Positions 49,882-60,636 of a DNA stretch of 64,000 bases are shown in pieces. The stretch is from contig NC_079516.1 in NCBI RefSeq assembly GCF_000801105.2, forward strand, positions 744,001-808,000. The letters are read 5' to 3'. Source of the DNA: Raphanus sativus (taxonomy: Eukaryota > Streptophyta > Magnoliopsida > Brassicales > Brassicaceae). The translations under genes and the position numbers were made by a program. The notes under the pieces are model-generated. The model was not told the origin of the DNA and searched no databases. It worked only from the letters and a program-made list of their open reading frames with translations. The stretch's first letter is position 1, and the number at the start of each line of letters is the position of its first letter.

Positions 49882-51333
49882 ATGGAGCAACCACCAGATC
49901 GGCAAAATCGACCATGGAGATTCTCCACCTTCGTCTACTCTTCTTCGATCTCATTCCTTCTCCTTTCTATACTCATACTCTCCTTCACCACCACCGATCT
50001 CTACAAATCCCAAACTCTCAGACTCACCTTCACCGCTCATCGCATCATCAACACCTATCTCCAACCTCTCTTCTCCAAACCCAAACCAGCGTCACCTCCC
50101 TCCCACTGCGTGTTATGGATGGCTCCTTTCCTTTCGAGCGGAGGCTACAGCTCAGAAGCATGGTCCTACATCCTATCACTCCACCGCCACAATCTCGGAA
50201 AAAACCCTAAGTTCCGAATCACGATCGAGCACCACGGCGATCTCCAATCGCCGGAGTTCTGGAACGGTTTAGCGAAAGAGACGAGAGAGCTCGCCATCGA
50301 AATGCACGAAACGGAGTGCAGACCCAACGAGACGATCGTCGTTTGCCACAGCGAGCCCGGCGCGTGGTATCCACCCTTGTTCGAGACGCTTCCTTGTCCT
50401 CCTCCTTACGGTTACGGAGACTTTAGGGCTGTGATTGGGAGAACGATGTTCGAGACCGATAGAGTTAATGGCGAGCACGTGGAGCGGTGTAACAAGATGG
50501 ATCGGGTTTGGGTCCCTACTGAGTTTCATGTCTCTTCGTTTGTGGGAAGTGGTGTTGATTCTTCAAAGGTTGTTAAGATTGTGCAGCCTGTAGATGTTGA
50601 CGTGTTCGATCCTTTAAAGTATGAGCCGTTGGATTTGGTGGAGATTGGGGATTTGGTTTTAGGCTCTGGAGGGAGAGGTTTAGGGTTAGGGTTTGTGTTC
50701 TTGAGTGTGTTTAAGTGGGAGCAGAGGAAAGGTTGGGATGTGTTGTTGAAAGCTTACTTAAGAGAGTTCTCTGGTAAAGACAATGTTGCTCTGTTTCTGT
50801 TGACAAACGCTTATCATTCGGATAGAGACTTCGGGAACAAGATTGTGGATTTTGTGAGAGAGTTGGATCTTGAAGAGGGGGAAGGTGGTTACCCTTTTGT
50901 TTACGTGATTGATAAACACATAGCGCAAGTTGATCTGCCTCGGTTGTACAAAGCGGCTGATGCGTTTGTGTTGCCTACGAGAGGGGAAGGATGGGGGCGG
51001 CCGATTGTGGAAGCCATGGCGATGTCTTTGCCTGTGATTGCGACGAACTGGTCTGGACCGACGGAGTATCTGACGGAAGAGAACGGTTATCCGCTTGTGG
51101 TTGAGGAGATGAGTGAAGTGATGGAAGGTCCTTTTGAAGGGCATCGATGGGCGGAGCCGTCTGTGGGTAAGCTTAGGGTGCTTATGAGGCGTGTGATGAG
51201 TGAACCTGATGAAGCGAAGGTTAAAGGGAAGCGTGGAAGAGAGGACATGGTGAAGAAGTTTGCTCCTGAGGTTGTGGCTAAGGTTGTTGCGGAACAAATC
51301 GAGAGGATCTTTGAAGAGAAAACAAGAACATGA
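49882..51333 (+). CDS. Family-4-type glycosyltransferase, single-pass membrane protein
   Basis: A 483-residue single-exon protein. The N-terminus has one hydrophobic segment (about residues 14-36, SISFLLLSILILSF), which suggests a type II Golgi or ER anchor. The C-terminal half has the GT-B fold signature of retaining family 4 transferases: FLSVFKWEQRKGWDVLLKAY, then VLPTRGEGWGRPIVEAMAMS and NWSGPTEYL, including the EX7E motif that contacts the nucleotide sugar. The donor and acceptor are unknown. The start is the first ATG that precedes the hydrophobic segment; an upstream ATG at 49796 is in another frame. It matches AT3G10630 by position. No defect is seen. Confidence 0.88.
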   Translation: MEQPPDRQNRPWRFSTFVYSSSISFLLLSILILSFTTTDLYKSQTLRLTFTAHRIINTYLQPLFSKPKPASPPSHCVLWMAPFLSSGGYSSEAWSYILSLHRHNLGKNPKFRITIEHHGDLQSPEFWNGLAKETRELAIEMHETECRPNETIVVCHSEPGAWYPPLFETLPCPPPYGYGDFRAVIGRTMFETDRVNGEHVERCNKMDRVWVPTEFHVSSFVGSGVDSSKVVKIVQPVDVDVFDPLKYEPLDLVEIGDLVLGSGGRGLGLGFVFLSVFKWEQRKGWDVLLKAYLREFSGKDNVALFLLTNAYHSDRDFGNKIVDFVRELDLEEGEGGYPFVYVIDKHIAQVDLPRLYKAADAFVLPTRGEGWGRPIVEAMAMSLPVIATNWSGPTEYLTEENGYPLVVEEMSEVMEGPFEGHRWAEPSVGKLRVLMRRVMSEPDEAKVKGKRGREDMVKKFAPEVVAKVVAEQIERIFEEKTRT

Positions 51334-51808
51334 CATGATCTCACACTTTGCTCTAGATCAAATAAGGAAACAGAGTGAACAGTGATTTCTCATTAGGATT
51401 ATTCAAGAATCAAACATACTGTATATCAAGAACAGCTTATTCTCAAGTTTCTGTTTCTTTTTACTATAGATGAGAAGCGAAAGGTGACAGGACTTTGCTT
51501 ATGTACTGACTTCTTGAAATTCACTGCCTGAAATAAGGATAATAGAAGATGATGAGTGGAGAGTGTTTCAAAAGAAAAAAAAGGATGAGTGGAGTAGTAG
51601 AATCTGCTAAACTCAACGCAAATGGTGTGGGTTTAATTTGGAGCAATGAATCAACCACTCTCTTCAAGAAATATATCTTGGCACAGAAGTGGTGAGTCTT
51701 TGACTTGACAACAGCAGTAGTTGTAGTAGTTTTAACTTTTAAGAGTGTTGAGTTTGTCGAAGACTCAACTATAGTACGTTACTAATAGCAATGCACTTCA
51801 ATCAGCAA
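51334..51808. other. Intergenic region before tRNA-Gly
   Basis: 3' region of the glycosyltransferase and 5' flank of the tRNA gene. Nothing else is recognised. Confidence 0.5.
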
Positions 51809-51879
51809 GCACCAGTGGTCTAGTGGTAGAATAGTACCCTGCCACGGTACAGACCCGGGTTCGATTCCCGGCTGGTGCA
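51809..51879 (+). tRNA. tRNA-Gly (GCC)
   Basis: A 71-nt tRNA starting GCACCAG and ending CTGGTGC plus discriminator A. The acceptor stem pairs in all seven positions. The D-arm region is TGGTCTAGTGGTAGAATAGT, the anticodon loop CTGCCAC gives GCC, and the T-arm is CCGGGTTCGATTCCCGG. No intron. A run of T follows about 10 bases downstream and can act as Pol III terminator. Decayed copies of this gene occur at 56.2 and 60.2 kb. Confidence 0.97.
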
Positions 51880-52064
51880 TAATTTTTTGTTTTTTTGGCA
51901 AGTAAAACTTTTTTTTTTGAACTTCACACAAATGAATTAGTCAGCTTCTTTAGGGCTGAAGAATTGCTAGCTTGACTGTTGAATCATGTGTTTAGATATG
52001 TGAAGCCATAAAAAAAATCACAGTTCATAAATGAAAATGAACAATTATTAAAAAAAAAAACTCA

Positions 52065-52285
52065 TCACAGTTGAGTACGTGATGTATTGTAACGCAAAAG
52101 CGAAGAAGTGAAAGAAAACTTGGAGGCATCAAGATCAAACTCAACTAGATTATCTTCCCTTTGATATCCTCCAATTTCAACAGGAATTCTCGAACCCATC
52201 TCCGGAATCCACAAACGCTAACACAAAACACTCTTCTTCACCTTCACAAGCGAGTTTGATCCATAGATATCCCACTTTATTTCCC
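52065..52285 (-). pseudogene. 3' fragment of an aspartic-protease-like gene
   Basis: Reads KWDIYGSNSLVKVKKSVLCF, then (in a shifted frame) the GG-Y-Q and FDLEASKF equivalents that end the intact gene at 53 kb. It covers only the last 70 or so codons and carries a frameshift. There is no upstream coding part, so it is a truncated repeat unit lying beside the functional tRNA-Gly. Confidence 0.83.
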
Positions 52286-52289
52286 GGAA

Positions 52290-53052
52290 TAGGAAGCGTG
52301 TATTAATAAATAATTGATATGGTATTTCCTCCAAGTTATAAATGAAAACGTGACAAAATTTGAATTGGTCAAGAAAGTCAAATATGTCAACAAGTGAATA
52401 CGTAAAGTCAAAGGTTCGTTGGCCCTTTGGATCCATAATGCATGGGTACGCGCACGTGTAATAGTGTTTTTTTTTTGTGGGCAACAGTGTAGTAGTGTTA
52501 TTGTATAGGATTTACTCGAAGATGTTTCCCGGAAGGAGAAGATATGAAAAAGTAATTGATATGGTATTTATTTTTTTGTCAACAATTGATTGGTATTTAA
52601 GAGATAATAATATGAAGTTACAGAACGTGACAAACTCATTTAAATAAAATAAAATATATAAAAAGTACATAGGCACATTGAAGTGAATAATTCGCTGGCA
52701 TGCGTTCTAAGCATGGCTAACCGCAACTCTTTCGCCAAGACTCGAGAGTCAATCGCAATTTTCAACAAAATATGCATATTTATATTTCTTTACGTAAAAT
52801 GAAACCAATATTCCAGTGTATCTATTTAAAAAAAAAAAAAATTTGTCATGTTTGTGATTTTTCAACGTCAAACATTTTCTGAAAATGTGAGGAGGTTATA
52901 AGAAAATCACATTATGAAATTAAAATGAACAAAAATAGTAGTAAAAGTTCAGCTATCAATAGGTTTAGGAGAGTCTTTTGTCGACTTCTTATTAATAATA
53001 TAGCGTTTGTGCAGGAAATAGAAAGATAATGAATGAGTTTTATAGTAACTCA
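52290..53052. other. Intergenic region between protease fragment and intact gene
   Basis: AT-rich DNA with no supported gene. Confidence 0.5.
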
Positions 53053-54354
53053 TCACTGTGGACTACACGATGTGTTGTGACGCAAAAGAGAAGAAGTGAA
53101 AGAAAACTTTGAGGCCTCAAGATCAAACTCAACTAGATTATCTTCCATTTGATACCCTCCGATCTCGATTGGAAACTTCGACTCAAACTCGTCAGCTTCC
53201 TGAAACGCTAGACAAACAACATTTTTCTTTACCTTCACAAGCGAGTTTGGTCCGTATATATCCCACTTTGTTCCTCCTCCCAACACCAAACTGATCACCG
53301 GAGTCTCTTTCCCCAGCAGAGACTTTCCTCCAAAACTTTTATAGCTAAAGCAGTCGGTGAAAGGATACACTGCTTTTAGCTTCTTGGCTTTCTCGGAGAA
53401 GGCTCCGACAAGAGCTTTGTAAATGGACGCCTCCAAGAGAGTGTAAGGAATCACGTTCTTGATCTTCGTGCGTCCCCAATGACCCGTCTTGTTTTTCAAC
53501 AAATCATGATCAAAAGAGAGCCTCTTCCCGTTGACTTCGATAGATTTGACATCTATAAAATAGTTATAGTCCTCCCCGTGCTCTATTGTTTCCCGGTTCG
53601 AGATAAGAGGAGTGGAAACCAATAACCCCGCCTTGACGTCTTTACGGTTTGGGCTGCCGCCGATGTAAACAGACCCGGGGTTGTTTCCAGGTTTGGAAGG
53701 CAAACAAAGAGAGACTTTAAAGGGAATCTTGTAAGAAGTGACGAGGCTACCAACGAAAGATGTGGAGCTATTACCGAGACCGAGAATGCCCAGAGTACCA
53801 GCCGGAAGCATACTCAGGAAGCCCTCGAAGTAACTTCTGCAAGCTATACGCGCCCTCGCTGGGCGTTTGGGTGCAACGTAAGCTGATGATGGAGACGTGT
53901 AACTTAGCATGACATCGTCGTTAATAAGAGTAGCGATCTGGTTGTTAAAGGTTAACTCGGATTTGAGGTACGCCTGACAAGTGGAGCATTTATCTTTAGT
54001 TTGTTCGCAGCCGCGGGACCCGCAGGGGACAGGGGTCGAGGTGGTTGAGTTATAGCCCACCGTATCGCATTCAAACCATAAGGCTGAGCCTCTAATGTCT
54101 ACGACTAGGTTTGCCACAACTGATGGCTTGCCGATCGTCACGTTGGTATAGTAGAGACCACTTCTGGTGTCTTTGAAGACAGGAATTACAAAAGCATGAG
54201 GTTTTGGCTTTAGGTTGTGTTCGGTTAAGGATGTCGTGTTTGCGATAAAAACGAAGATGATGTTTAAGAAAATGAAAAGGCGAGACCTTTTTGATGGTTG
54301 GGTAAATTGTAGAGATGTGCGAGTCATGTTGTTGTTCTGGTACTGACTAGGCAT
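53053..54354 (-). CDS. Aspartic-protease-like protein, TAXI/EDGP type
   Basis: A 433-residue single-exon secreted protein of the pepsin-like A1 fold, in the plant group that includes xylanase inhibitors (TAXI) and EDGP. A signal peptide is visible (RLFIFLNIIFVFIANTTS). The first active-site motif, usually DTGS, is DIRG near residue 86. The second DTG/DSG is absent: the matching region reads TKIKNVIPYTLLEASIYKAL. Without the catalytic Asp pair it is probably not a protease but an extracellular inhibitor or binding protein; this is inferred from the family. The Cys-rich segment after CGSRGCEQTKDKCSTC is shorter than in the pseudogene at 57 kb. The start may be the first Met or MTRTS nine residues later. 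Confidence 0.88.
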   Translation of the reverse strand: MPSQYQNNNMTRTSLQFTQPSKRSRLFIFLNIIFVFIANTTSLTEHNLKPKPHAFVIPVFKDTRSGLYYTNVTIGKPSVVANLVVDIRGSALWFECDTVGYNSTTSTPVPCGSRGCEQTKDKCSTCQAYLKSELTFNNQIATLINDDVMLSYTSPSSAYVAPKRPARARIACRSYFEGFLSMLPAGTLGILGLGNSSTSFVGSLVTSYKIPFKVSLCLPSKPGNNPGSVYIGGSPNRKDVKAGLLVSTPLISNRETIEHGEDYNYFIDVKSIEVNGKRLSFDHDLLKNKTGHWGRTKIKNVIPYTLLEASIYKALVGAFSEKAKKLKAVYPFTDCFSYKSFGGKSLLGKETPVISLVLGGGTKWDIYGPNSLVKVKKNVVCLAFQEADEFESKFPIEIGGYQMEDNLVEFDLEASKFSFTSSLLRHNTSCSPQ

Positions 54355-55404
54355 TTACATATATAGTTACAGAGTTGTATGGGATGTATATATTTGATAT
54401 GGTATATAAGAGATTTTTTTTTGTTAAAGCATGGTATATAAGAGATATATAAATGAAATTCTAAAACGTGACAAATAAAGTTTTAAATTAATTAAAGAAA
54501 GTAAAATACGCAAGCGAGGAAGATGAAATAAAGATTCGTCGGTCTGCCTTGGATCCTTAAAAACTTGAAAACAAGATTTCTCTAACGTTTTTTTTTTTTT
54601 GAAAAAGATCTAACGTTTCTATACATATTATGTTTTTAGAAATTCTTAAGAATTTCATTTTGAAGCTTTGATCGCCAAGAAAAATTCAACACCTGCCCTA
54701 AAATGAGTATATATATATATATAAATAGAAAGCCTTCTTCTTGATTTTTTTTATGAAATCATTTTTATTAAGAAATATTGTATTTTGCATAATAGCATAG
54801 TGTTATTATAATAGCAATGTCAAAGGCCAAAAAATACGCATGCATGTACGGATCACTAACTAGTAACGGCCACCGTACATAAACTGCATAATTGATATGG
54901 TCGGTGATTTAGGAGACGTAAGAAACGTAGAATGGATGATTTCGTTTTATTTAAAGCAGCAAGTGATTAAGCTTGAAGTCAAAGACTCGTTGGCATCGTG
55001 GCATGCGACGTCCAAAGCGCACCTCAACCCTTTTGCCAACTTTTGCCAAGAGTCAATTGCAATAAAATATGAAGTTAATTTTCCTACCGTTTCATACTAA
55101 GTTAGTTTTTAAATAAATTTACGCGTATATGAAAAAAATATTAGTATTTGTATAGTAATTTAGCTAGTTATTTCTGATTTTCAGAATAAAATTAGTTTTA
55201 TGTGTAGGAAATATTATATAATCACAATTATTTTTAAAACAATAATGAAATCCTTTTCATGAAAAAGATGAAATATTAGTTTTAGTAGCAGTAAGTATAT
55301 TAATAATCTTGAACAACCAGAAATTTATGAAATCGTTGATATAAATAGATACTTAATTTTTCATCACAAAATAAGAGCAAACACATTGTAATTGCACCAG
55401 CAGG

Positions 55405-55970
55405 CATTGGCGGAGCTAGCCTCAATTTTCACTAGGGTCAATTAAAAATATTAATTAATATTAATTAAATATTAATATTTTATTTAAATCTATTAAAATA
55501 ACTAAAAATAAAAGAAATTATTACATATTTATATCAAAATATTTTTGAATATATCCAAATATTAACTTATAAATTTGTTAGTATTCTTAATTTTTAAAAA
55601 TAATTTAAAAATGATTTGTCACTGTACGTAAAATGATTCACAATAAAAGTATAAAAATTGTAGGGAAAGATGTTTATGTGTAAAATAAAAGTTAGATCAA
55701 TAATTTTTAGTGGATAGAAATATTGAACATTAGAAAAATACCAGGAAACAACTAGATAAATGAATGATAATAATTTTAAATGATTAGTGAGTATATCTGG
55801 GACTTGACCAAATTAGAAACACGTAAACAATGTTTTTGGAAAAAAAAATCATGGGGTCAAGTCACGTATGGGAAATATCATGGGGTCAGTATAATTTTAC
55901 ACTATTTTACCAAAAATCGTTTCTAAATGCAAGTAAATCTATAGGGGTTATATAGCTGCCTCCGCCCCTG
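55405..55970. mobile_element. hAT-type insertion with TSD and known empty site
   Basis: A 566-bp AT-rich insertion with ends CATTGGCGGAGCTAGCC and GCTGCCTCCGCCCCTG. It is flanked by 8-bp duplications CCAGCAGG at 55397-55404 and 55971-55978. The homologous repeat at 59957-59964 has a single CCAGCAGG and no insertion. It codes for no transposase, so it is non-autonomous. Confidence 0.93.
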
Positions 55971-56170
55971 CCAGCAGGTTAGATATATACAGACAGTAGC
56001 TCAACTTCTATTCTTTTTAGTTTAGAGTGGTCAGTTTCATGAGCTTTGCAATTTGGTCAGTGATCGACTTTGTATCCACGGAGTTGAACTGGAGGCAGCT
56101 GTTGGACAGACCAAATTCTTTTTAAAGAAATTATATTTACTGTAGCTAACTGAAATAGTGTAAAAAAGAA

Positions 56171-56223
56171 GCACCATTGGTCTAGTCTCCAGTGGTAGTA
56201 GATTAGTATATAGACCCAGCGTA
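56171..56223 (+). pseudogene. Decayed tRNA-Gly copy 1
   Basis: Begins GCACCATTGGTCTAGT, then a short insertion, GGTAGTAGATTAGTAT and AGACCC, matching the first two thirds of the tRNA-Gly at 51809 with changes. The anticodon arm and T-arm are lost. It lies upstream of the protease-like pseudogene's 3' end, as the true tRNA does for the fragment at 52 kb. Confidence 0.8.
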
Positions 56224-56699
56224 TACTTTTCAGTTTTTTTCACAGCTTTAAAGCCTTAAATAAACCACTCTAGAATTCCTAACTTGCCTTTCGGACGTAT
56301 TTAGATTTGGAAAAAATAAATATAACATTAACTAAAGTTCATTAAAAATTTAGGTTTCCTTACAAGAAAGCCACACTATTATCGTAAAATGAACAACTCT
56401 AGTTAAGCACACTATTATCAAAGTAAAATGAACAACTATAGTTAATGACCTTATGGCTCCGAACAGTGTGAATAGTAACAAAAATCTTTACATATACTTA
56501 TATATCTATATTTTTGGTTACTATTACAACCGCATCTCACTTGTAACGCACATTACCATTAGGAGTCTAAGGGTAAAATTTTGAGTGGGACGACTTATAA
56601 ATTCTCTTTTATTTTATAGGAGAATCTTTTGCAGAGTTATTTTATTAACAAGATGGTGGTTTTTTCGTGGAAGACAGAAAAAAAGTAACAATGAACTCA

Positions 56700-57865
56700 T
56701 CAGAGTGGACGACTACACGATGTGTTGTGAAGCAAAAGCGAAGAAGTGAATGAAAACTTTGAAGCCTCAAGATCGAACTCGATTAGGTTATCTTCTACTT
56801 GATATCCTCCAATCTCAACCGGAAATCTCACACCAACTCCGGCATCGATAAACGCTAGACACACGACGGTTTTCTTTACCTTCACAAGCGAGTTTGGGCC
56901 ATAGATATCCCACTTGGTTCCTCCCCCCATCACCAGACTGATTACGGGAATCTCTTTATCCAACAGAGACTTTCCTCCAAAACTTTTGTAGCTAAAGCAG
57001 TCAGTGGAGGGAGCCACGGCTTTTCGCTTCTTGGCTTTCCCCCCGAAAGCTTTGACAAGAGATTTGTAAATGGAAGTCTCCAAGAGACCGTAAGGAATCA
57101 AGCTAGAACTGATCCTTGCACCTTCCCAACCGAGTAAGAGGGGTGGAAACCAATAACCCTGTCACGTCTTTACGGTTCGGTGGCAGCACATAGGGGCCGC
57201 CACCGATGTAAACAGCCCCGGAATAGTTATTTCCGGGCTTGGATGGTAAACAAAGAGCGACTTTAAAGGGAATCTTGTAAGAAGAGACCAGGGCGCTAAC
57301 GAAAGACGTCGAGGCATTACCGAGTCCGAGACCGCCGTTAGAACCGTACGGAAGCTTTGTATAGGCTTGAAAGCCATCGCCTACGCAAGCGAAACTCGCT
57401 CTCAGTGGGAGTTTGGGTGCTAAGTAAGCTGATGGTGACGTGTCGCGTAGGATCATCAAATCGTCGTTGACTAGATAATTGACGGTTGGGGTGAAGGCTA
57501 AGTCGGATTCGACGCCAGATATACACGTGTCGTTTCTGCAGGTAGGTCCGAAGGGGCCGAAGCAAGTGGTGCAACGATCTTTAGTTTGTGCGCAGCCACG
57601 GGACCCACAGAGGACAGGGGTATAGGTGGTTGAGTTATAGCCGAGCTCGCGGCAGTTGAAGTATAAGGCTGAGGCAGTAACGTCTAGGAACGTTGAGTGG
57701 TGGCTTCCCGACGGTCATGTTGGTGTAGTAGAGACCGGATATAGTGTCTTTCAAGATCGGAATAGCAAAAGCACGAGGCTTTTGCTTTGGCTTGTGTTTA
57801 GTCAGAGATGTGGTGACTGCGGTTAAAACGAAGAAAATGTTTAGAAAAATGAAAAATCGAGCCAT
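56700..57865 (-). pseudogene. Aspartic-protease-like pseudogene
   Basis: Paralog of the intact gene at 53 kb. It starts MARFFIFLNIFFVLTAVTTS, then a one-base shift near 57690 (after TVGKPPLNV) breaks the frame. The next part stays open to about 57105 and keeps a Cys-rich segment (CTTCFGPFGPTCRNDTC) that the intact copy has lost. About 45 codons between STPL and the IPYGLLETS block are deleted, again shifting the frame. The last part (56700-57101) is open and well preserved, ending SCSRPL. It cannot give a full protein. Confidence 0.88.
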
Positions 57866-57959
57866 TTGTTGCTGGTGGAGAAAAGTTGAGAGATGTTTAG
57901 TAGTATAATAAGTTGCGAGTTGTGTATCTCTCACACTCACTAACCATTTATATACAGTT

Positions 57960-59076
57960 ACAAAGCTGAATCGGATGTGGGGTATTTAAGATAAATAAAT
58001 GAAATTGTAAAATTTGAGAAAAAACTTTATGTGAGTTAAATAAAAGAAAGTAAAATATGCGAAGCATGTGAGGAAGATTGAAGCCAGAGATTCGTTGGTT
58101 GCTTTCAAACCGAATAAATAATCGATATGGGAAGCTTGTATTAATAAATAACCGATATGGTATTACATAGAAATAAACAAGTTAGTAGATTTTGACCGCT
58201 TGACTGAGCGAGTTTCAATTTCAATTTTCATCTTTGTTTATACTAATGATTTATAATATGGGTACTAATATAACATTTTGAGAAATAACAATGTATTTAA
58301 TTACATGGAGTATTTTTTTGTATTCTACAGTAAATTATATGACTGATATTTATTAGATTTCATATAAACAAATCCAAAATTAGTATAATTAGATTTATGT
58401 ATAAAATATCTAGAAAATAATTTTTCTGAATTAAAACTAAAAAAATAGATAAATATGAGTTAGTATGGTATTACAAATTGATATAGTAGTTATAGCATTT
58501 GCAAGAAATATGGTAGGCAATTTATTCCGTAGAATATTCGATTTGTATAGTTGTATCCATAGGTTTCAAAATAGAGAAAGTATATCTATTGTAAAAATAT
58601 TTTATAAAGCATGTTAGGAAGAATCATAACTGTCTTGGCCGATAATATATGTCAACTTAACTGATTTATGAGTATAATATTTAATTTTAATTGTCTCTTG
58701 GTTAAATTTTAAATACTATTGTTATACTAAAGATTATAAAGATACTGGATATATGAATTTAAAATTGATTATCAAAATTTTCAAAAAAGATAAAATGTTT
58801 TTAAAAAAAAAAAAATTAGCTAGAATAGCTAGTAATGTGATCTAAACTTATTATAAGTATTGATTTGTATAAGTGATAATATATATTTTTAAAATTTAAT
58901 TGATTAAATAATTATTTAATTGAGTAATTTTATTTTGTCTTATAAACCATTGTATTCTCATCCATACTTTTAAAAATATTATCCGTATATCCGCACAAAT
59001 ACAAATGTATTTGTTATATATCAAAATCTTAAGATAATGTATAATAAAATTATTGTTTTTATATATATTTTCTAAA
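57960..59076. other. AT-rich intergenic region
   Basis: Upstream flank of the pseudogene. Very AT-rich, with no gene or element ends recognised. Confidence 0.5.
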
Positions 59077-60540
59077 ACGTGACTATAATTTTATAAATGA
59101 ATTAAAGAAAGTAAAATACGCAAGCGAGGAAGACTGAAATAAAGATTCGTCGGTATGCCTTGGATCCGTAAAAACTTGAAAATAAGATTTCTTCAACGTT
59201 TAAAAAAAAAGATTTCTCTAACGCTTTATACATATTATGTTTTTAGTAATTTCTTTGGAATTTGATTTTAAAACTTTGATTGCCAGGGAAAAAAATCAAC
59301 ACCTGCCCTAAAATCATTCTTTGTAACTTCCCTAAAATCATTCTTCTTGAATTTTCTTTATAAAATCATTTTTATTAATTAAGGGAATATTGTATTTAGC
59401 ATAATAGTATAGTGTTATTATAATAGTAACGTCAAATGCAAAAAAAAATAATACGCATGCATGTACAGATCACTAACGGCCACCGTACATAAACTGCATA
59501 ATTGATTAATTGATAGGTCGATGATGAAGTCAAAGACTCGTTGGCATGCGACGTCCCAAGCGCACCTCAACCCTTTTGCCAAGAATTAGTTGCATTAAAA
59601 TATGAAATTAATTTTCCTTGCGTTTCATACTAAGTGGTTTAAATAAATTTACGCGTATATGAAAATAAATATTCGTATTTTCATAGTAATTTAGCTATTT
59701 CTGATTTTCGTCAGTAAAGTAATTTTCAATAAAAAAATTTCACAATTATTTTAAACCAATAATGAAATACATTTTTCATGAAAAGGATGAAATATTAGTG
59801 TTAGTAGCAGTAAATGTATTAACAATGAAGAGTTATCATAATGGAAATGCCAGGAGGCCCAAAAAGAATCTTGAACTACCAGAAATTTATGAAATCTTTG
59901 ATACATAGATAATTAATTTTTCATCACAAAATAAGAGCAAACACATTGTAATTGCACCAGCAGGTTAGATATATACAGACAGTAGTTCAACTTCTGTTCT
60001 TTATTTAGTTTAGAAAATTGAGTAGTCAGTTTTATGAGCTTTGGTTTGGTCAGTGATCGACTTTGTATCCACGGAGTTGAGCTGGAGGCGCTGTTGGACA
60101 GACCAAATACGTTTTAAACAAATTATATATTTAATGTAACTAACTGAAATAGTGTAAATTAAAAAGTAGCACCAATGGTCTAGTCTCCAGTGGGGTAGTA
60201 GATTAGTATAGACCCAAGTGCGTATACTTTTCGAAAAATTTCACAGTTTGAAGCCTTAAATAAACCACTCTAGAATTAGCTTGACTTTCGGATGTCTTTA
60301 GATTGAAAAAAATAAATAAATCATTAACTGAAGTTCACTAAAAATTTAGGTTTCCTTACAAGAAAGCTACATTATCAAAGTAAAATGAACAACAAGAGTC
60401 AATGAGCTTGCGGGTAATTTTAAGTTGGACGACTTATAGATTCTCCTTGTTTTATAGGAGAATCTTTTGCCGATTTATTTTCTTAATAAGATGGTGGTTT
60501 TTCATCGAAAATAGAAAAAAGTAACAATGAACTCATCACA
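59077..60540. repeat. Tandem repeat unit, copy 2
   Basis: Homologous to 54464-56700 but lacking the hAT insertion; the unoccupied target CCAGCAGG is at 59957-59964. Small indels and substitutions throughout show that the duplication is not very recent. Confidence 0.88.
60169..60222 (+). pseudogene. Decayed tRNA-Gly copy 2
   Basis: GCACCAATGGTCTAGT followed by the same short insertion as copy 1, then GGTAGTAGATTAGTATAGAC. Shared changes with the 56.2-kb copy show that the tRNA had already decayed before this duplication. The T-arm is missing. Confidence 0.8.
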
Positions 60541-60636
60541 TTGGACGACTACACGATGTGTTGTGAAGCAAAAGCGAAGAAGTGAATGAAAACTTTGAAG
60601 CCTCAAGATCAAACTCAACTAGATTGTCTTCCTTAT
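60526..60636 (-). pseudogene. Short 3' fragment of a protease-like gene
   Basis: About 110 bp matching the extreme 3' end of the protease-like genes (the minus-strand equivalent of FDLEASKFSFTSSLL and the stop). Similarity ends abruptly near 60636, which marks the edge of the tandem array. Confidence 0.8.

Larger units (their letters stand above)
54464..56700. repeat. Tandem repeat unit, copy 1 (5' flank of protease-like gene)
   Basis: This stretch is repeated at 59077-60540. Shared landmarks are GTAAAATACGCAAGCGAGGA, CGGCCACCGTACATAAACTG, AATTGCACCAGCAGG and the tRNA-Gly-like remnant. Copy 1 carries an extra 566-bp hAT insertion at 55405-55970. The unit links the upstream flank of one protease-like copy to the 3' end of the next, as expected from tandem duplication. 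Confidence 0.88.

Noticed and set aside
50758..51336. A 192-codon open frame on the minus strand
   Set aside because: It is antisense to the glycosyltransferase gene, rich in His and Arg, and matches no family.
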